A stretch of 64,000 nucleotides of DNA from Streptomyces rhizosphaerihabitans (GTDB taxonomy: Bacteria > Actinomycetota > Actinomycetes > Streptomycetales > Streptomycetaceae): contig NZ_JAODTZ010000029.1 in the NCBI RefSeq assembly GCF_025399795.1, forward strand, positions 62,001-126,000, read 5' to 3'. The position numbers and the translations under genes were made by a program. Every line of letters begins with the position of its first letter. Within the stretch, counting starts at the first letter, position 1. The notes beneath the pieces are model-generated. The model ran no database searches. It saw only the letters and a list, made by a program, of their open reading frames with translations, and was not told where the DNA came from. Positions 17,304-25,690 of this stretch are shown here, piece after piece.

Positions 17304-18542
17304 CTATCCCTTGGAGGCCGCGGTCTGGGCGTCGGACAGGGCCGCCGTGGGGCTCTTGGAGCCGGAGAGCGCCGCCTGTACGGCGGTCCACATCGGCTGG
17401 GAGATGGTGGGGTACTTGGTGCCCAGGCCGCCGCTGGTGCGGCCGCGTGCCGCCGCCACCGCGTCCACCCAGGGCTTGAGCTTCGGGTTCGCCTTGACCT
17501 GTTGCGCCTGGACCGCGGCGGTCGGCGCCACATAGGTCAGCGTCGTGTCGCTCGCCAGGAGGTTCTGGGCGCTGGTCAGGCAGGCGACGATCTTCTTGCT
17601 GATGTCGTAGCGGCCGGTGTCCTTCTGCACGGGAACGGTGACGAATTCGCCGCCGGTGGGGACCGGCGCGGAACCGCCGTTCTGCGCGGGGATGCTGACG
17701 ATTCCGTACGGGAATCCGGCCTTCTCGGCGTTGGCGAGCTGCCAGGTGCCGTTCTCGCCGAAGGCGTAGTCCCCGGTGGCGAACTCCTGCCAGCTGGTGG
17801 TCTGGGTGTTGTTCAGTACGTCCTTGGGGGCGTAGCCCTCCTCGACCCACTGCTTCCACAGGGTGAGGGCCGCCACACCCTTGGAGGAGTCGAGCCGGGT
17901 GAGGTCACCGCCGGCGCCCCAGAACCACGGCAGGAACTGGAAGCTGCCCTCCTCGGTGTTGATCGCGGAGAAGGTGATGCCCTTCTTGCCCGCGGCCTTG
18001 ATCTTCTTGAGGGCCGCGGTGAGGGACGGCCAGTCCTTGATGCCGGCCGGGTCGATGTGCGCGGCGGAGAGGAGCTTCTTGTTGTAGTAGAGGGCGAGGG
18101 TGTTGGCGCCGATGGGGACGCCGTAGGCCGCGCCGTCGAGGGTGCCCGCCCCGATGATGTTCTTCTGGATCGCGGCCGTGTCGAGGCCGAGGTCGCTGGT
18201 CCTGGTGAGGATGCCCGCCTCCACGAGGGTGGAGACGACGGGATTGTCGACCATCATCACGTCGGGCGCGTTGCCCTGCTGGGCCGCGAGCAGTGCCTTG
18301 TTGCCCAGGTCCGTGGTGTCGTACGCGGTGCGTTTGACCTTGACCCCGGCCTCGGTGCCGCACGCCGTGACGCGCTTGCCCCAGTCGGAGGAGGCGTCGA
18401 ACTGCGGGTAGGGGTCCCAGAAGGTGTACGTCGAGGACGAGCCGGACGAGGAGGAGCCGGAGCCGCCGCCGCACGCGGTGACGGTGGCGAGGGCACAGGC
18501 GGTGGCTATGGCTGCGGTCAGGGTGCGGCGGGTGCTTCTCAC
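17304..18542 (-). CDS. Sugar-binding lipoprotein of an ABC importer
   Basis: 412 residues. The signal peptide ends in a lipobox, ATVTACGGG, giving a membrane-anchored lipoprotein with a Ser/Gly linker. The rest is an extracellular solute-binding protein family 1 fold (FWDPYPQFDASSDWGKRV, LAAQQGNAPDVMMVDNP, YGVPIGANTLALYYNKKLL, FATGDYAFGENGTW). GTG 18542 is chosen because GAGG lies seven bases upstream. ATG 18572 is possible but has no ribosome binding site. It lies directly downstream of GH127 and probably captures the released arabinose-type sugar or oligosaccharide. Confidence 0.9.
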   Translation of the reverse strand: MRSTRRTLTAAIATACALATVTACGGGSGSSSSGSSSTYTFWDPYPQFDASSDWGKRVTACGTEAGVKVKRTAYDTTDLGNKALLAAQQGNAPDVMMVDNPVVSTLVEAGILTRTSDLGLDTAAIQKNIIGAGTLDGAAYGVPIGANTLALYYNKKLLSAAHIDPAGIKDWPSLTAALKKIKAAGKKGITFSAINTEEGSFQFLPWFWGAGGDLTRLDSSKGVAALTLWKQWVEEGYAPKDVLNNTQTTSWQEFATGDYAFGENGTWQLANAEKAGFPYGIVSIPAQNGGSAPVPTGGEFVTVPVQKDTGRYDISKKIVACLTSAQNLLASDTTLTYVAPTAAVQAQQVKANPKLKPWVDAVAAARGRTSGGLGTKYPTISQPMWTAVQAALSGSKSPTAALSDAQTAASKG

Positions 18543-18579
18543 GGGGTGACCTCGTTGTCGGGAGAGGGACATGCGGGAT

Positions 18580-20520
18580 TCAGGACGTGGGCAGCCAGAC
18601 GCGCATGGCGCCGTCCTCGCGGTTGGCCCAGGCGTAGTAGGGGATCGCGGTGAGTTCGACCCGGTCGCCGGCCGGCGGGGCCTCGTGACCGGCGGCCGGG
18701 CGGTAGGGCCACCAGGAGCCGTCGGAGGGGAGCTCGCGGCGGTGTCCGGCGGCCAGCACGGTGGTGACGCCGCCGAGCAGGTCGGGGCGCTGTTTGTCGG
18801 CGAGCGGGCGGGTGGTGTCGAGGACGAGGTCGTCGAGGCCGCCGCCCGGGTGGTCCGCCTGCTCCAGGCAGTACACGAGCGGGCCGCGTTCGATCGCCGC
18901 GCAGCCGCGTACGGCGTCCACACGCGGGTCGGCCACGGTGAGCCGGGCGTCCAGGGCGAGTTCGAGGATCACCCGGTCGCCGGGTGCCCAGGTCCGCTCC
19001 AGACGCAGCCAGCCGTTCTCGACGGGCGCGTCCGTGCCGTCGTAGGTCCGGTCGCCGTCGTGCACCCGGAACGCGTCGCACCACTGCGGGACGCGGAGCG
19101 AGAGGGTCCAGGGGGTCCCGGGCGTCTCCTCGACGGTCAGGGCGATCGTGCCGTGCCAGGGGTAGTCGGTCTCGGCGCGGACGACGACAGGGGCGCCGGC
19201 CAGGTCCGCGTGGTACTCGCCGGTGACGTACTGGTGGATCTGGAGACCGTCCGGGCCGGTGGACGCGAGGTAGTGCTCCAGGGAGGCCAGCAGCCGCATG
19301 ACGTTGGGCGGGCAGCAGGCACAGCGGAACCAGCGGGTGCGGCGGGCCGACTGGTCGCCTCCGGGGTCGGTGTGGCCGTCGCGGACCTGGAGCGGGTTCA
19401 CGTACAGCCAGCGCTCGCCGTCCAGGGAGACTCCGGCCAGGAAGCCGTTGTACAGCGTGCGTTCGATCAGGTCGCCGTAGCGGGCCTCGCCGGTGAGCAG
19501 GGCCATGCGCCAGCTCCACTGGACGGAGGCGATGGCGGCACAGGTCTCGCAGTAGGCGCGTTCGTTGGGGAGTTCGTAGGGGTCGCCGAAGTCCTCCTCG
19601 TCGTGGTGGGCGCCGAGCCCGCCGGTGAGGTGGGTCTTCGTCGCCACCATGGCCTGCCACAACCGCTCGGTGGCCACGCGGAGTTCGGCGTCGGCGGTCT
19701 CGGACGCCAGGTCCGCCGCCGCGGCCAGCAGATACAACTGCCGTACGGCGTGGCCCTCCACGGTCGTCGCCTCGCGGAGCGGAACGCGGTCCTGGCAGTA
19801 GGCCTCGCCGCCGAGCAGGCCGTGGCCGTGCCGGTCGACGAAGTAACCGGCCAGGTCGAGATAGCGGTGTTCGCCGGTCTCCCGGTAGAGCTCGACCAGG
19901 GCCGTCTCGATCTCGGGGTGGCCGTCGATGCCGTCGAGGGGCTTCCCGCTGCCGGGGGCACCGAAGACCGAGTCGACGTGGTCGGCGAAACGGCGGGCCA
20001 CGTCGAGGAGTTCGGGGCGCCCGGTGGTGCGGTGGTGGGCGACGGCCGCCTGGATGAGGTGGCCCGCGCAGTACAGCTCGTGACCCCAGCGCAGATCCTG
20101 GTAGCGCTCGCCGTTCTTGCGCAGCTGGAACCAGGTGTTGAGATAGCCGTCGGGCTGCTGGGCGGCGGCCACCAGGTCGATGATCCGGTCCACCTCGGCG
20201 GCCAGGCTCCCGGCGGGCTCCTCGGCCAGCCGCCAGGCGGCGGCCTCCAGCCACTTGTAGACGTCGGTGTCGAGGAATGGGTACGCGCCCTGGAACTCGC
20301 CCTCGGCCGTGCCCGCCGCCAGCCGCAGGTTGTGCAGGTTGCCCGCCGACTCCAGCAGGCCCGGTCCCTGGGGGATGGAGGTGCGCGCGTTGACCTCACG
20401 GCGGGTGTGCCAGAAACCGGCGCCGATCGTGACGGGCGCGGGGCGCAGCGCGCCGAGGGCGCCGGGCGTGGGGTGGACGGGTCCCGTGCCGGGGAGGGCG
20501 GCGGAGCGTGTGCGGGGCAT
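18580..20520 (-). CDS. GH127 beta-L-arabinofuranosidase-like enzyme
   Basis: 646 residues from ATG 20520, with GGAG six bases upstream. The fold is the alpha/alpha barrel family GH127 (former DUF1680). Family residues of the characterised Bifidobacterium enzyme HypBA1 are present: an acid/base candidate Glu309 in HHDEEDFGDPYELPN, the zinc ligands Glu325 and Cys327 in YCETC, and the C-x-C-C cluster Cys400, Cys402 and Cys403 in RCACCPPN, where the zinc-bound Cys nucleophile resides. There is no signal peptide, so it works in the cytosol on imported oligosaccharides. The longer upstream frame is a proline-rich translation of DNA repeats and is not used. First gene of the operon. Confidence 0.92.
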   Translation of the reverse strand: MPRTRSAALPGTGPVHPTPGALGALRPAPVTIGAGFWHTRREVNARTSIPQGPGLLESAGNLHNLRLAAGTAEGEFQGAYPFLDTDVYKWLEAAAWRLAEEPAGSLAAEVDRIIDLVAAAQQPDGYLNTWFQLRKNGERYQDLRWGHELYCAGHLIQAAVAHHRTTGRPELLDVARRFADHVDSVFGAPGSGKPLDGIDGHPEIETALVELYRETGEHRYLDLAGYFVDRHGHGLLGGEAYCQDRVPLREATTVEGHAVRQLYLLAAAADLASETADAELRVATERLWQAMVATKTHLTGGLGAHHDEEDFGDPYELPNERAYCETCAAIASVQWSWRMALLTGEARYGDLIERTLYNGFLAGVSLDGERWLYVNPLQVRDGHTDPGGDQSARRTRWFRCACCPPNVMRLLASLEHYLASTGPDGLQIHQYVTGEYHADLAGAPVVVRAETDYPWHGTIALTVEETPGTPWTLSLRVPQWCDAFRVHDGDRTYDGTDAPVENGWLRLERTWAPGDRVILELALDARLTVADPRVDAVRGCAAIERGPLVYCLEQADHPGGGLDDLVLDTTRPLADKQRPDLLGGVTTVLAAGHRRELPSDGSWWPYRPAAGHEAPPAGDRVELTAIPYYAWANREDGAMRVWLPTS

Positions 20521-20539
20521 GGTTCTCCGGTTCTCGTCG

Positions 20540-20549
20540 GAACGCGTTC
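20540..20549. promoter_or_regulatory. Candidate LacI-family operator upstream of GH127
   Basis: GAACGCGTTC is a perfect 10-base palindrome with a central CG step, the hallmark of LacI-family operators. It lies 20 bases before the GH127 start and faces the divergent LacI gene. Confidence 0.45.
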
Positions 20550-20568
20550 GACGGGTCGTGCATCGTTC

Positions 20569-20738
20569 GGGAACGGGTACGGCAGGGCGCTCGGGTACGG
20601 GTACGGCGGGGTGCCAGGGAACAGGCACGGCAGGGCGCTCGGGTACAGGTACGGGTGTGGAAGGGCGCTCGGGTATGGGTGCGGCTGGTTGCTCGGGTAC
20701 GGGTATGGCCGACTGCTCGGGAACTCGTTTGAGCAACC
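20569..20738. repeat. 24-bp degenerate tandem repeat in the GH127 leader
   Basis: About seven units beginning GGGTACGGGTACGG / GGGAACAGGCACGG and usually ending in GCTC. The spacing is 24 bases, with one unit of 30. The array occupies most of the promoter-side region between the divergent GH127 and LacI genes. Its minus-strand translation gives a VPERPAVP-like series, but the GH127 start lies after it. Confidence 0.85.
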
Positions 20739-20914
20739 GTTTTCCTGCCGGAAAGTAGAGGGGAGACGACCGAAGGGGTCAAGGGGCGTGACGCAGATTT
20801 TTCTCCGCTGCTCCGGCTCTGGCCCGCACCCCTGGCCGCTGGCACGATGGGGTCGCTAATGTCGTCGGTGAGGGACAACGGCGTCCCGGTCGACGCGAAG
20901 GAAAAGGATTGCCC

Positions 20915-21970
20915 GTGACTTCTGCTCCGCGCCCGTCCTCCGCCGGCCGGGCCAAGCTCGCCGATGTCGCCGCCCTCGCGGGGGTCAGTGTGGGCACGGC
21001 GTCGAAGGCGCTGAACGGCGGCGGGCGGATGCGGCCCGAGACCCGTCAGCGGGTTCTCGACGCCGTGGAGTCGCTCGGCTTCCGGCCCAACCAGCACGCG
21101 CAGAGCCTGCACACCGGCCGCAGCTGGACGGTCGGTCTGATGACGACGGACGGCATCGGCCGCTTCTCCACCCCCGTGCTGCTCGGCGCGGAGGACGCGC
21201 TCGGCGCCGGGAAGATCTCCGTGCTGCTGTGCGACACCCGGGGCGACTCGATCCGGGAGCAGCACCATCTGCGCAACCTGATGGACCGCAGGGTGGACGG
21301 CATCATCGTCACCGGCCGCCGCACGGACCCGCGCCCGCCGCTGGCCGGCGTCGACCCGATCCCCATCGTCTACGCGCTCTCCCCGTCCACCGGCCCGGCC
21401 GACACCTCCGTCGTCTCCGACGACCGGGGCGGCGCCCGGCTCGCCGTGGAGCATCTGCTCGCCGCGGGCCGGACCCGGATCGCGCATGTCACCGGCCCGG
21501 AGCACCACGCCGCCGCCCGCGACCGCGCCCGGCACGCGGTCGAGCACCTGGGGCGCTCCTCGCTGCGGCCGGCCACCGGGCGCGTCCACTTCGGCGAGTG
21601 GAGTGAGGCGTGGGGGCGCCGGGCCGCCGACGCGGTGCTGCGCACGGCCCCGGACACCGACGCCTTCTTCTGCGGCAACGACCAGATCGCCCGGGGTGTC
21701 GCCGACGCGCTGCGCGAGCGGGGCGTGGACGTCCCCGGTGACATCGCCGTCGTCGGCTACGACAACTGGGACACCATGGCGCTGGCCTGCCGCCCGCCGC
21801 TCACCACCATCGACATGGACCTCACCGAGATCGGCCGGATCGCCGCGCTGCGCCTCCTGGAAGCCATCGACGCCGAGGACGAGGTCGGCACCGACACCGA
21901 CGCCGAGGGGCCGGGGAGCAGGGGCGTCCACACGGTTCCCTGCCGACTTGTGGTGCGCGAGTCGAGCTGA
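20915..21970 (+). CDS. LacI-family transcriptional repressor of the arabinofuranoside locus
   Basis: 351 residues. The N-terminal HTH reads KLADVAALAGVSVGTASKALNGGGRM, with the hinge region just after. The periplasmic-binding-like effector domain (about 65-350) includes DGIIVTGRRTDPRP, FFCGNDQIARGVADALRERG and VVGYDNWDTMALA. GTG 20915 follows AAGGA at suitable spacing. TTG 20909 is an alternative. It is divergent from GH127 and almost certainly represses the operon until an arabinose-type sugar binds. Confidence 0.92.
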   Translation: MTSAPRPSSAGRAKLADVAALAGVSVGTASKALNGGGRMRPETRQRVLDAVESLGFRPNQHAQSLHTGRSWTVGLMTTDGIGRFSTPVLLGAEDALGAGKISVLLCDTRGDSIREQHHLRNLMDRRVDGIIVTGRRTDPRPPLAGVDPIPIVYALSPSTGPADTSVVSDDRGGARLAVEHLLAAGRTRIAHVTGPEHHAAARDRARHAVEHLGRSSLRPATGRVHFGEWSEAWGRRAADAVLRTAPDTDAFFCGNDQIARGVADALRERGVDVPGDIAVVGYDNWDTMALACRPPLTTIDMDLTEIGRIAALRLLEAIDAEDEVGTDTDAEGPGSRGVHTVPCRLVVRESS

Positions 21971-22080
21971 CGGGTCGGGCTTCCGCTTCCGGTCCGGTCC
22001 GCTCGGCGCGCCCATCCCATGAGCGAGCGCCCGTTCCACGAGCGGCGCGGCTTGGGTCTCACCTGATTCTTGCGAGGATG

Positions 22081-22100
22081 CCCCGGCGTTCACGCCGGGG
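22081..22100 (+). repeat. Left-end hairpin of the tnpB element
   Basis: CCCCGGCG-TTCA-CGCCGGGG, a perfect subterminal palindrome of the kind recognised by Y1 transposases as single-stranded DNA. Confidence 0.8.
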
Positions 22101-22322
22101 GGAATTGCATGCCGTGTGAGTGACGCGGAGCGTCGCCGTATTCGGTCCAGTTGTGGTGCGTCTATGTCCGGCAGCGGGGCGGGCGTTGCGAACATGCGTG
22201 CCCATGATCGCTGGTGCGGGTGGTGGTGAGGGGAAGGGGGTACGGGTGTGCGTTGCTCGCACATACGGTCCTGGTGTACGGGGCGGAACGCCGCCCGTGG
22301 CGTGGGCCGGGAAGGGAGGGGT

Positions 22323-23594
22323 ATGGCGGTTACCGTGGTGAGGGAACCGGGCGCGGCCGGCGGGCACGCCCGTTACACCTTCCGGCTTCGGGTGTCCGCC
22401 ACCGGCCGGGCCGCGCTGGAGGCGGAGTGGGGGCGCTGCCGGTGGATCTGGAACGAGTGCGTGGCCAGGTCCAAGGCGGTGCAACTGCACAACAAGGCGC
22501 ACCCTCATGACAGGTGGACGTGCGGTCCCGCGCAGCTCGACAGGATGTTGACCGAGGCCCGCGCCCGCACTCCGTGGCTGGCCGAGGGCTCCTCGGTGGT
22601 GCAGCAGCAGACTGTCCGCGACTTCGGCAAGGCCCGTGCGAAGGCGCAGAAGGACATCAAGGACCGACTGCCGATGCACCGCCGTGCCGGGATGCCCCGG
22701 CACAAGAAGAAGCGCGAGGCCCTGCCCACGCTGAACTACACCAAGCGTGGATTCCGGCTGAAGGACGGCCGACTGCACCTCGCGGGCAAGATCGTGCTGA
22801 CGGTGGTGCGGTCGCGGGACCTGCCGTCCGACCCGTCCTCGGTGCGCGTGTACCAGGACGCGCTGGGGCACTGGTATTGCTCGTTCGTCGCGCCTGCTCA
22901 AGTGCAGCCACTGCCGGAGACAGGCCGCGTGCTGGGCGTGGACTGGGGGGTGAAGGAGACCGCCACCACCACCTCCGACACGCATGACCTCCCGCACGCC
23001 CAGCACGGGAAGAAGACGCAGCACAAGCTGTCGCGGTACGACCGGATGATGGCCCGCCGCAGACCGAAAAAGGGCCAGGCCGCCTCGAAGGGCTACCGCG
23101 AGGCGAAGAAGTGGCGGGCGAAAACCTACGCGAAGATCGCCCGGCAGCGGCAGGACACGGCCCGAATGGGGTCTCCCCTGCTCGGAGCTTGTCGGAGAGC
23201 TTGGGGAAGGGCCAAGCGTGCAGTGACCGACCATGACGCCTTCGCTGTCGAGGACTTCCGCCCGAAGTTCCTCGCCAGGTCGTCGATGGCGCGCAAGGCG
23301 GCCGATGCCGCGATCGGCGCCACGAAGAAGACCCTGATCGAGATGGGCCGCAAGCACGGGCGGGATGTCCGTCTCGTGCACCCCGCGCACACCACGATGG
23401 ACTGCGCGTCGTGCGGAGCGAGAACCAAGCACGCACTTCCTCTTTCGGAACGCACCTACACCTGCAACGCGTGCGGGGCCGTGTCTCCCAGGGACAAGAA
23501 CTCCGCCCGCGTGATGCTGGTCCGGGCTGGTCTCAACCCGGCTGGTGTCGAGGGCGCAAGACCTCCGGGAGCGCTGCTCCCGGAGGCAGCCTGA
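22323..23594 (+). CDS. tnpB: TnpB RNA-guided nuclease-like protein, with an in-frame insertion
   Basis: 423 residues. The RuvC-type catalytic residues are all present: Asp207 in LGVDWGVKE, Glu310 in FAVEDF and Asp391 in SPRDKNSA. A zinc ribbon (CASCG...CNACG) lies between the last two. Start ATG 22323. Just before the Glu310 block the frame contains GSPLLGACRRAWG, encoded by a dispersed palindromic repeat (23168-23210) that seems to have inserted in frame. Whether the protein still folds and cuts is uncertain. By family knowledge TnpB uses an RNA made from the 3' end of its own element to cut DNA. The left part of the frame from 22248 is not needed. Confidence 0.88.
   Translation: MAVTVVREPGAAGGHARYTFRLRVSATGRAALEAEWGRCRWIWNECVARSKAVQLHNKAHPHDRWTCGPAQLDRMLTEARARTPWLAEGSSVVQQQTVRDFGKARAKAQKDIKDRLPMHRRAGMPRHKKKREALPTLNYTKRGFRLKDGRLHLAGKIVLTVVRSRDLPSDPSSVRVYQDALGHWYCSFVAPAQVQPLPETGRVLGVDWGVKETATTTSDTHDLPHAQHGKKTQHKLSRYDRMMARRRPKKGQAASKGYREAKKWRAKTYAKIARQRQDTARMGSPLLGACRRAWGRAKRAVTDHDAFAVEDFRPKFLARSSMARKAADAAIGATKKTLIEMGRKHGRDVRLVHPAHTTMDCASCGARTKHALPLSERTYTCNACGAVSPRDKNSARVMLVRAGLNPAGVEGARPPGALLPEAA
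23168..23210. repeat. Dispersed palindromic repeat embedded in tnpB
   Basis: An imperfect inverted repeat (GGGGTCTCCCCTGCTCGG ... GAGAGCTTGGGGAAGG) that aligns at roughly 70% with the intergenic repeat at 17187-17228. It adds about 11 codons without a frameshift. Confidence 0.6.
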
Positions 23595-23633
23595 GCCAGG
23601 AATCCCCTCCCGTTCAGGGAGGGGAGGATTCAA
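23500..23633 (+). ncRNA. Predicted omega-RNA scaffold of the TnpB element
   Basis: The 3' end of tnpB plus the right-end hairpin (23604-23624) and the TTCAA boundary (23629-23633) have the position and shape of the guide-RNA scaffold in characterised IS605 TnpB systems. The guide would start at about 23634. The 5' limit is a guess. Confidence 0.4.
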
Positions 23634-23748
23634 TGGAGAGAGTGACGTCCGGGCCGCCTCCGTGAAAACGCCGTCGGCGGAGGGAATAGCCTGAAAGTGC
23701 ACGTTTGGGTGCTTCTGCGTGCGTCGGCCGACGGACAAGGAGAGTGCG

Positions 23749-24039
23749 ATGCGTGTGATGCTCAGGGCGACCATGGACACGGAGAAGGCCAACGAGCTCA
23801 TCCGTAAGGGAAAGCTTCCGCAGTTGATGCAGGAAACGATGGATCGGCTCAAGCCGGAAGCGGCTTACTTCACCAACCACGAGGGCAGCCGCGCCTGCTA
23901 CATGGTCTTCGACCTGCAGGACAGCAGCCAGATCCCGGTGATCGCCGAGCCGTTCTTCATGAGCCTCGGTGCGAAGTTCGAGATCGCCCCGGTCATGAAC
24001 GCCGAGGACCTCCACAAAGGCCTGTCCCAGCTGGGCTGA
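23749..24039 (+). CDS. Small conserved hypothetical protein
   Basis: 96 residues with a good GGAG ribosome binding site six bases before ATG 23749. The sequence (MRVMLRATMDTEKANELI, then PEAAYFTNHEGSRACYMVF) looks like a small alpha/beta dimer with ferredoxin-like topology, as in DUF3303-type or antibiotic-monooxygenase-like proteins. No catalytic motif is visible. It is a stand-alone gene with its own promoter region after the tnpB element and a strong terminator behind it. Confidence 0.8.
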   Translation: MRVMLRATMDTEKANELIRKGKLPQLMQETMDRLKPEAAYFTNHEGSRACYMVFDLQDSSQIPVIAEPFFMSLGAKFEIAPVMNAEDLHKGLSQLG

Positions 24040-24069
24040 CGGGCGGACCGGGCGGATGCCGTCTCCGCC

Positions 24070-24102
24070 GGTGCGGGGCCACGCAGGGCCGGGCCCCGCA
24101 CC
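24070..24102. terminator. Bidirectional hairpin terminator
   Basis: An 11-bp perfect stem (24070-24080 with 24092-24102) and an 11-base loop, between two convergent genes. Confidence 0.65.
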
Positions 24103-24114
24103 GTGAGATCCGGT

Positions 24115-24765
24115 TCAGCTGAAGATGATCATGGAGCCCTGGGCGAGGCTCCGGGTCGCCGCGGCGTGCAGGCCCAGCCAGACGTGACGTTCGCGGGCGA
24201 AGGGGCTGGCGTCGTACGGGGCCGGAGCCGCGGGCTCCTCCAGCTCCGTGGGAGCGCTCGGGGGCTGCGGTGGCATCGGGGGGTTGGCCGGGTCGATGCC
24301 GATCGAGGGCGCCACGAACTCGAGTTCGCGCAGCAGGGCGTGGGAGGAGCCCAGGGGCCCGCCGCCCGCGAGGAGTTCGTCGTTGGCCAGCGGGTGCGGG
24401 AACTCGACCGGCACGTACGCGCCCGCGTGGTCGTAGTGCCAGACCAGATGCGACTGCTGGGCGTTCGTCTCGAACATCTCCAGCAACTGTTCGTAGTCGC
24501 CGCCCAGTTCGTCGACCGGCGCCACCGCGAGTCCGCACATCTGGAGGAGGTACGCGCGGCGCAGGAAGTGCAGCGCGTCGTAGTCGAAGCCGGCGACCGG
24601 GGCCACGTCACCCGACAGGCCCGGCATGTACGCGTACACCGGCACCGGAGGGAGTCCGGCCTCGGCGAGCACCTTGTCGTAGAGCGCGAGTTCCTCGGCG
24701 AAGGGGTTGTCGGGGGTGTGGCACAGCACGTCGACGAGCGGGACCAACCACAGGTCACAGGCCAA
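24115..24765 (-). CDS. Conserved hypothetical protein
   Basis: 216 residues. TTG 24765 is taken as the start because AGGAG lies seven bases upstream (start reads LACDLWLVPLVDVL). The upstream in-frame extension looks non-coding. The protein is acidic and soluble, without signal or membrane segments. It has a conserved-looking core (FDYDALHFLRRAYLLQMCGL, ETNAQQSHLVWHYDHAGAYVPVEF) and a proline-rich C-terminal section. I do not recognise the family. The pattern of buried Trp/His/Tyr suggests a globular fold found in other Streptomyces. Confidence 0.72.
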   Translation of the reverse strand: MACDLWLVPLVDVLCHTPDNPFAEELALYDKVLAEAGLPPVPVYAYMPGLSGDVAPVAGFDYDALHFLRRAYLLQMCGLAVAPVDELGGDYEQLLEMFETNAQQSHLVWHYDHAGAYVPVEFPHPLANDELLAGGGPLGSSHALLRELEFVAPSIGIDPANPPMPPQPPSAPTELEEPAAPAPYDASPFARERHVWLGLHAAATRSLAQGSMIIFS

Positions 24766-24973
24766 CAGACGGCTCCTCTTGCTCCTTGGGTGCAGGGTGG
24801 TCAGGGCAGCGTAGTGCGCGTGGCGGTGTTGTGAAGAGGCCGGTACACAAGTAGGCCCCCGGGTGGGCCGGGGTCCGTCCGCCGCTCGGGGGCCGCGCCC
24901 CCCATCCCCCCGATCGCCCGGAGGGAGTGTCCTCAAACCCGGGACCGGCGCGAACCGGGTCCCGGTCCGCGTC

Positions 24974-25690
24974 TCAGGGGGCGTCGAGGCGCTCGATGAG
25001 GGCGAGCGCGTGCTCGTTGTACGCCGCCACGATCGCCCGCGCCGTGTCGGCGTCGCGGCGCGCGAGGGCGTCCACCAGTTCCGTGTGGCCCGACCAGAGC
25101 TGGCCCCTGAGGTCGGAGACCCGGCGCAGGTGCTGGACCGTGCAGACCCAGGACTGGACGCGCAGCCGGTGCAGGAAGTCGCCGAGATAGGTGTTGCCGA
25201 AGAGGCTGCTGAGCTCGCGCCAGTAGCGCAGGTCGTAGCCGATGAGGATGTTCAGGTCGCCGGCGGAGGCCGCGCGCTGGGCCTCCTCGCCACGGCGCCG
25301 GACGGCCGCGAGGGCGGCGAGCGCGCGGGGGTCGTCGGCCTGCCGCATGCCGTGGGCCACGAGGCTCTGGAACATGCCCTCCGTGATCAGGCTGCGGGCC
25401 TCGACCATGCCGCGGTAGTCGGCGGCGGAGTACTCGTGCACGCGGAAGCCGCGGTGCTGGTCCGCGTCGAGGAGCCCCTGGGCCGACAGGTCGACCAGGG
25501 CCTCGCGGACGGGGGTGGCGGAGACGCCGTACTGCTCGGCGATCTCCTTCACCGTGAACTCCTGGCCCGGCCGGAGACGGCCCCCGAGCACCTCGTCACG
25601 GAGCGCGTCCGCGATCTGCTGCCGCAGGGTGCTGCGGGTTACGGCGCCCGTGCCGCCGGTGCCGGCCATGGTGGTCGTCTCACTCCCCAT
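24974..25690 (-). CDS. GntR-family regulator, FCD (FadR) subfamily
   Basis: 238 residues. The N-terminal winged helix (about 18-85) shows LRQQIADALRDEVLGGRLRPGQEF and YGVSATPVREALVDLSAQGLL. The all-helical FCD effector domain (about 90-235) contains YDLRYWRELSSLFGN and HTELVDALARRDADTARAI, with the Asp/His pattern that usually binds a metal and a carboxylate ligand. ATG 25690 or ATG 25669 could start it. It lies 150 bases downstream of the aminotransferase on the same strand and may control it. Confidence 0.9.
   Translation of the reverse strand: MGSETTTMAGTGGTGAVTRSTLRQQIADALRDEVLGGRLRPGQEFTVKEIAEQYGVSATPVREALVDLSAQGLLDADQHRGFRVHEYSAADYRGMVEARSLITEGMFQSLVAHGMRQADDPRALAALAAVRRRGEEAQRAASAGDLNILIGYDLRYWRELSSLFGNTYLGDFLHRLRVQSWVCTVQHLRRVSDLRGQLWSGHTELVDALARRDADTARAIVAAYNEHALALIERLDAP

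Larger units (their letters stand above)
22081..23633 (+). mobile_element. IS200/IS605-family tnpB-only element
   Basis: The left end shows a perfect hairpin at 22081-22100 (8-bp stem, TTCA loop). The right end shows a hairpin at 23604-23624 (8-bp stem, GTTCA loop) followed by GGATTCAA to 23633. Between them lies one plus-strand tnpB. No Y1 transposase (tnpA) is present, so mobility needs help in trans. Exact ends are inferred from the hairpins. A 220-base stretch between the left hairpin and tnpB has no gene. Confidence 0.75.

Noticed and set aside
15401..17533. 710-residue fused permease
   Set aside because: The frame upstream of GTG 16222 is out of phase with the MalF gene that overlaps it. 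Two separate permeases are standard.
20521..20736. N-terminal proline-rich domain of GH127 (VPERPAVP series)
   Set aside because: It is a translation of 24-bp DNA repeats upstream of a good ribosome binding site and ATG at 20520.
22323..23594. TnpB as a catalytically dead TldR-type repressor
   Set aside because: All three RuvC acidic residues and the zinc ribbon are intact.
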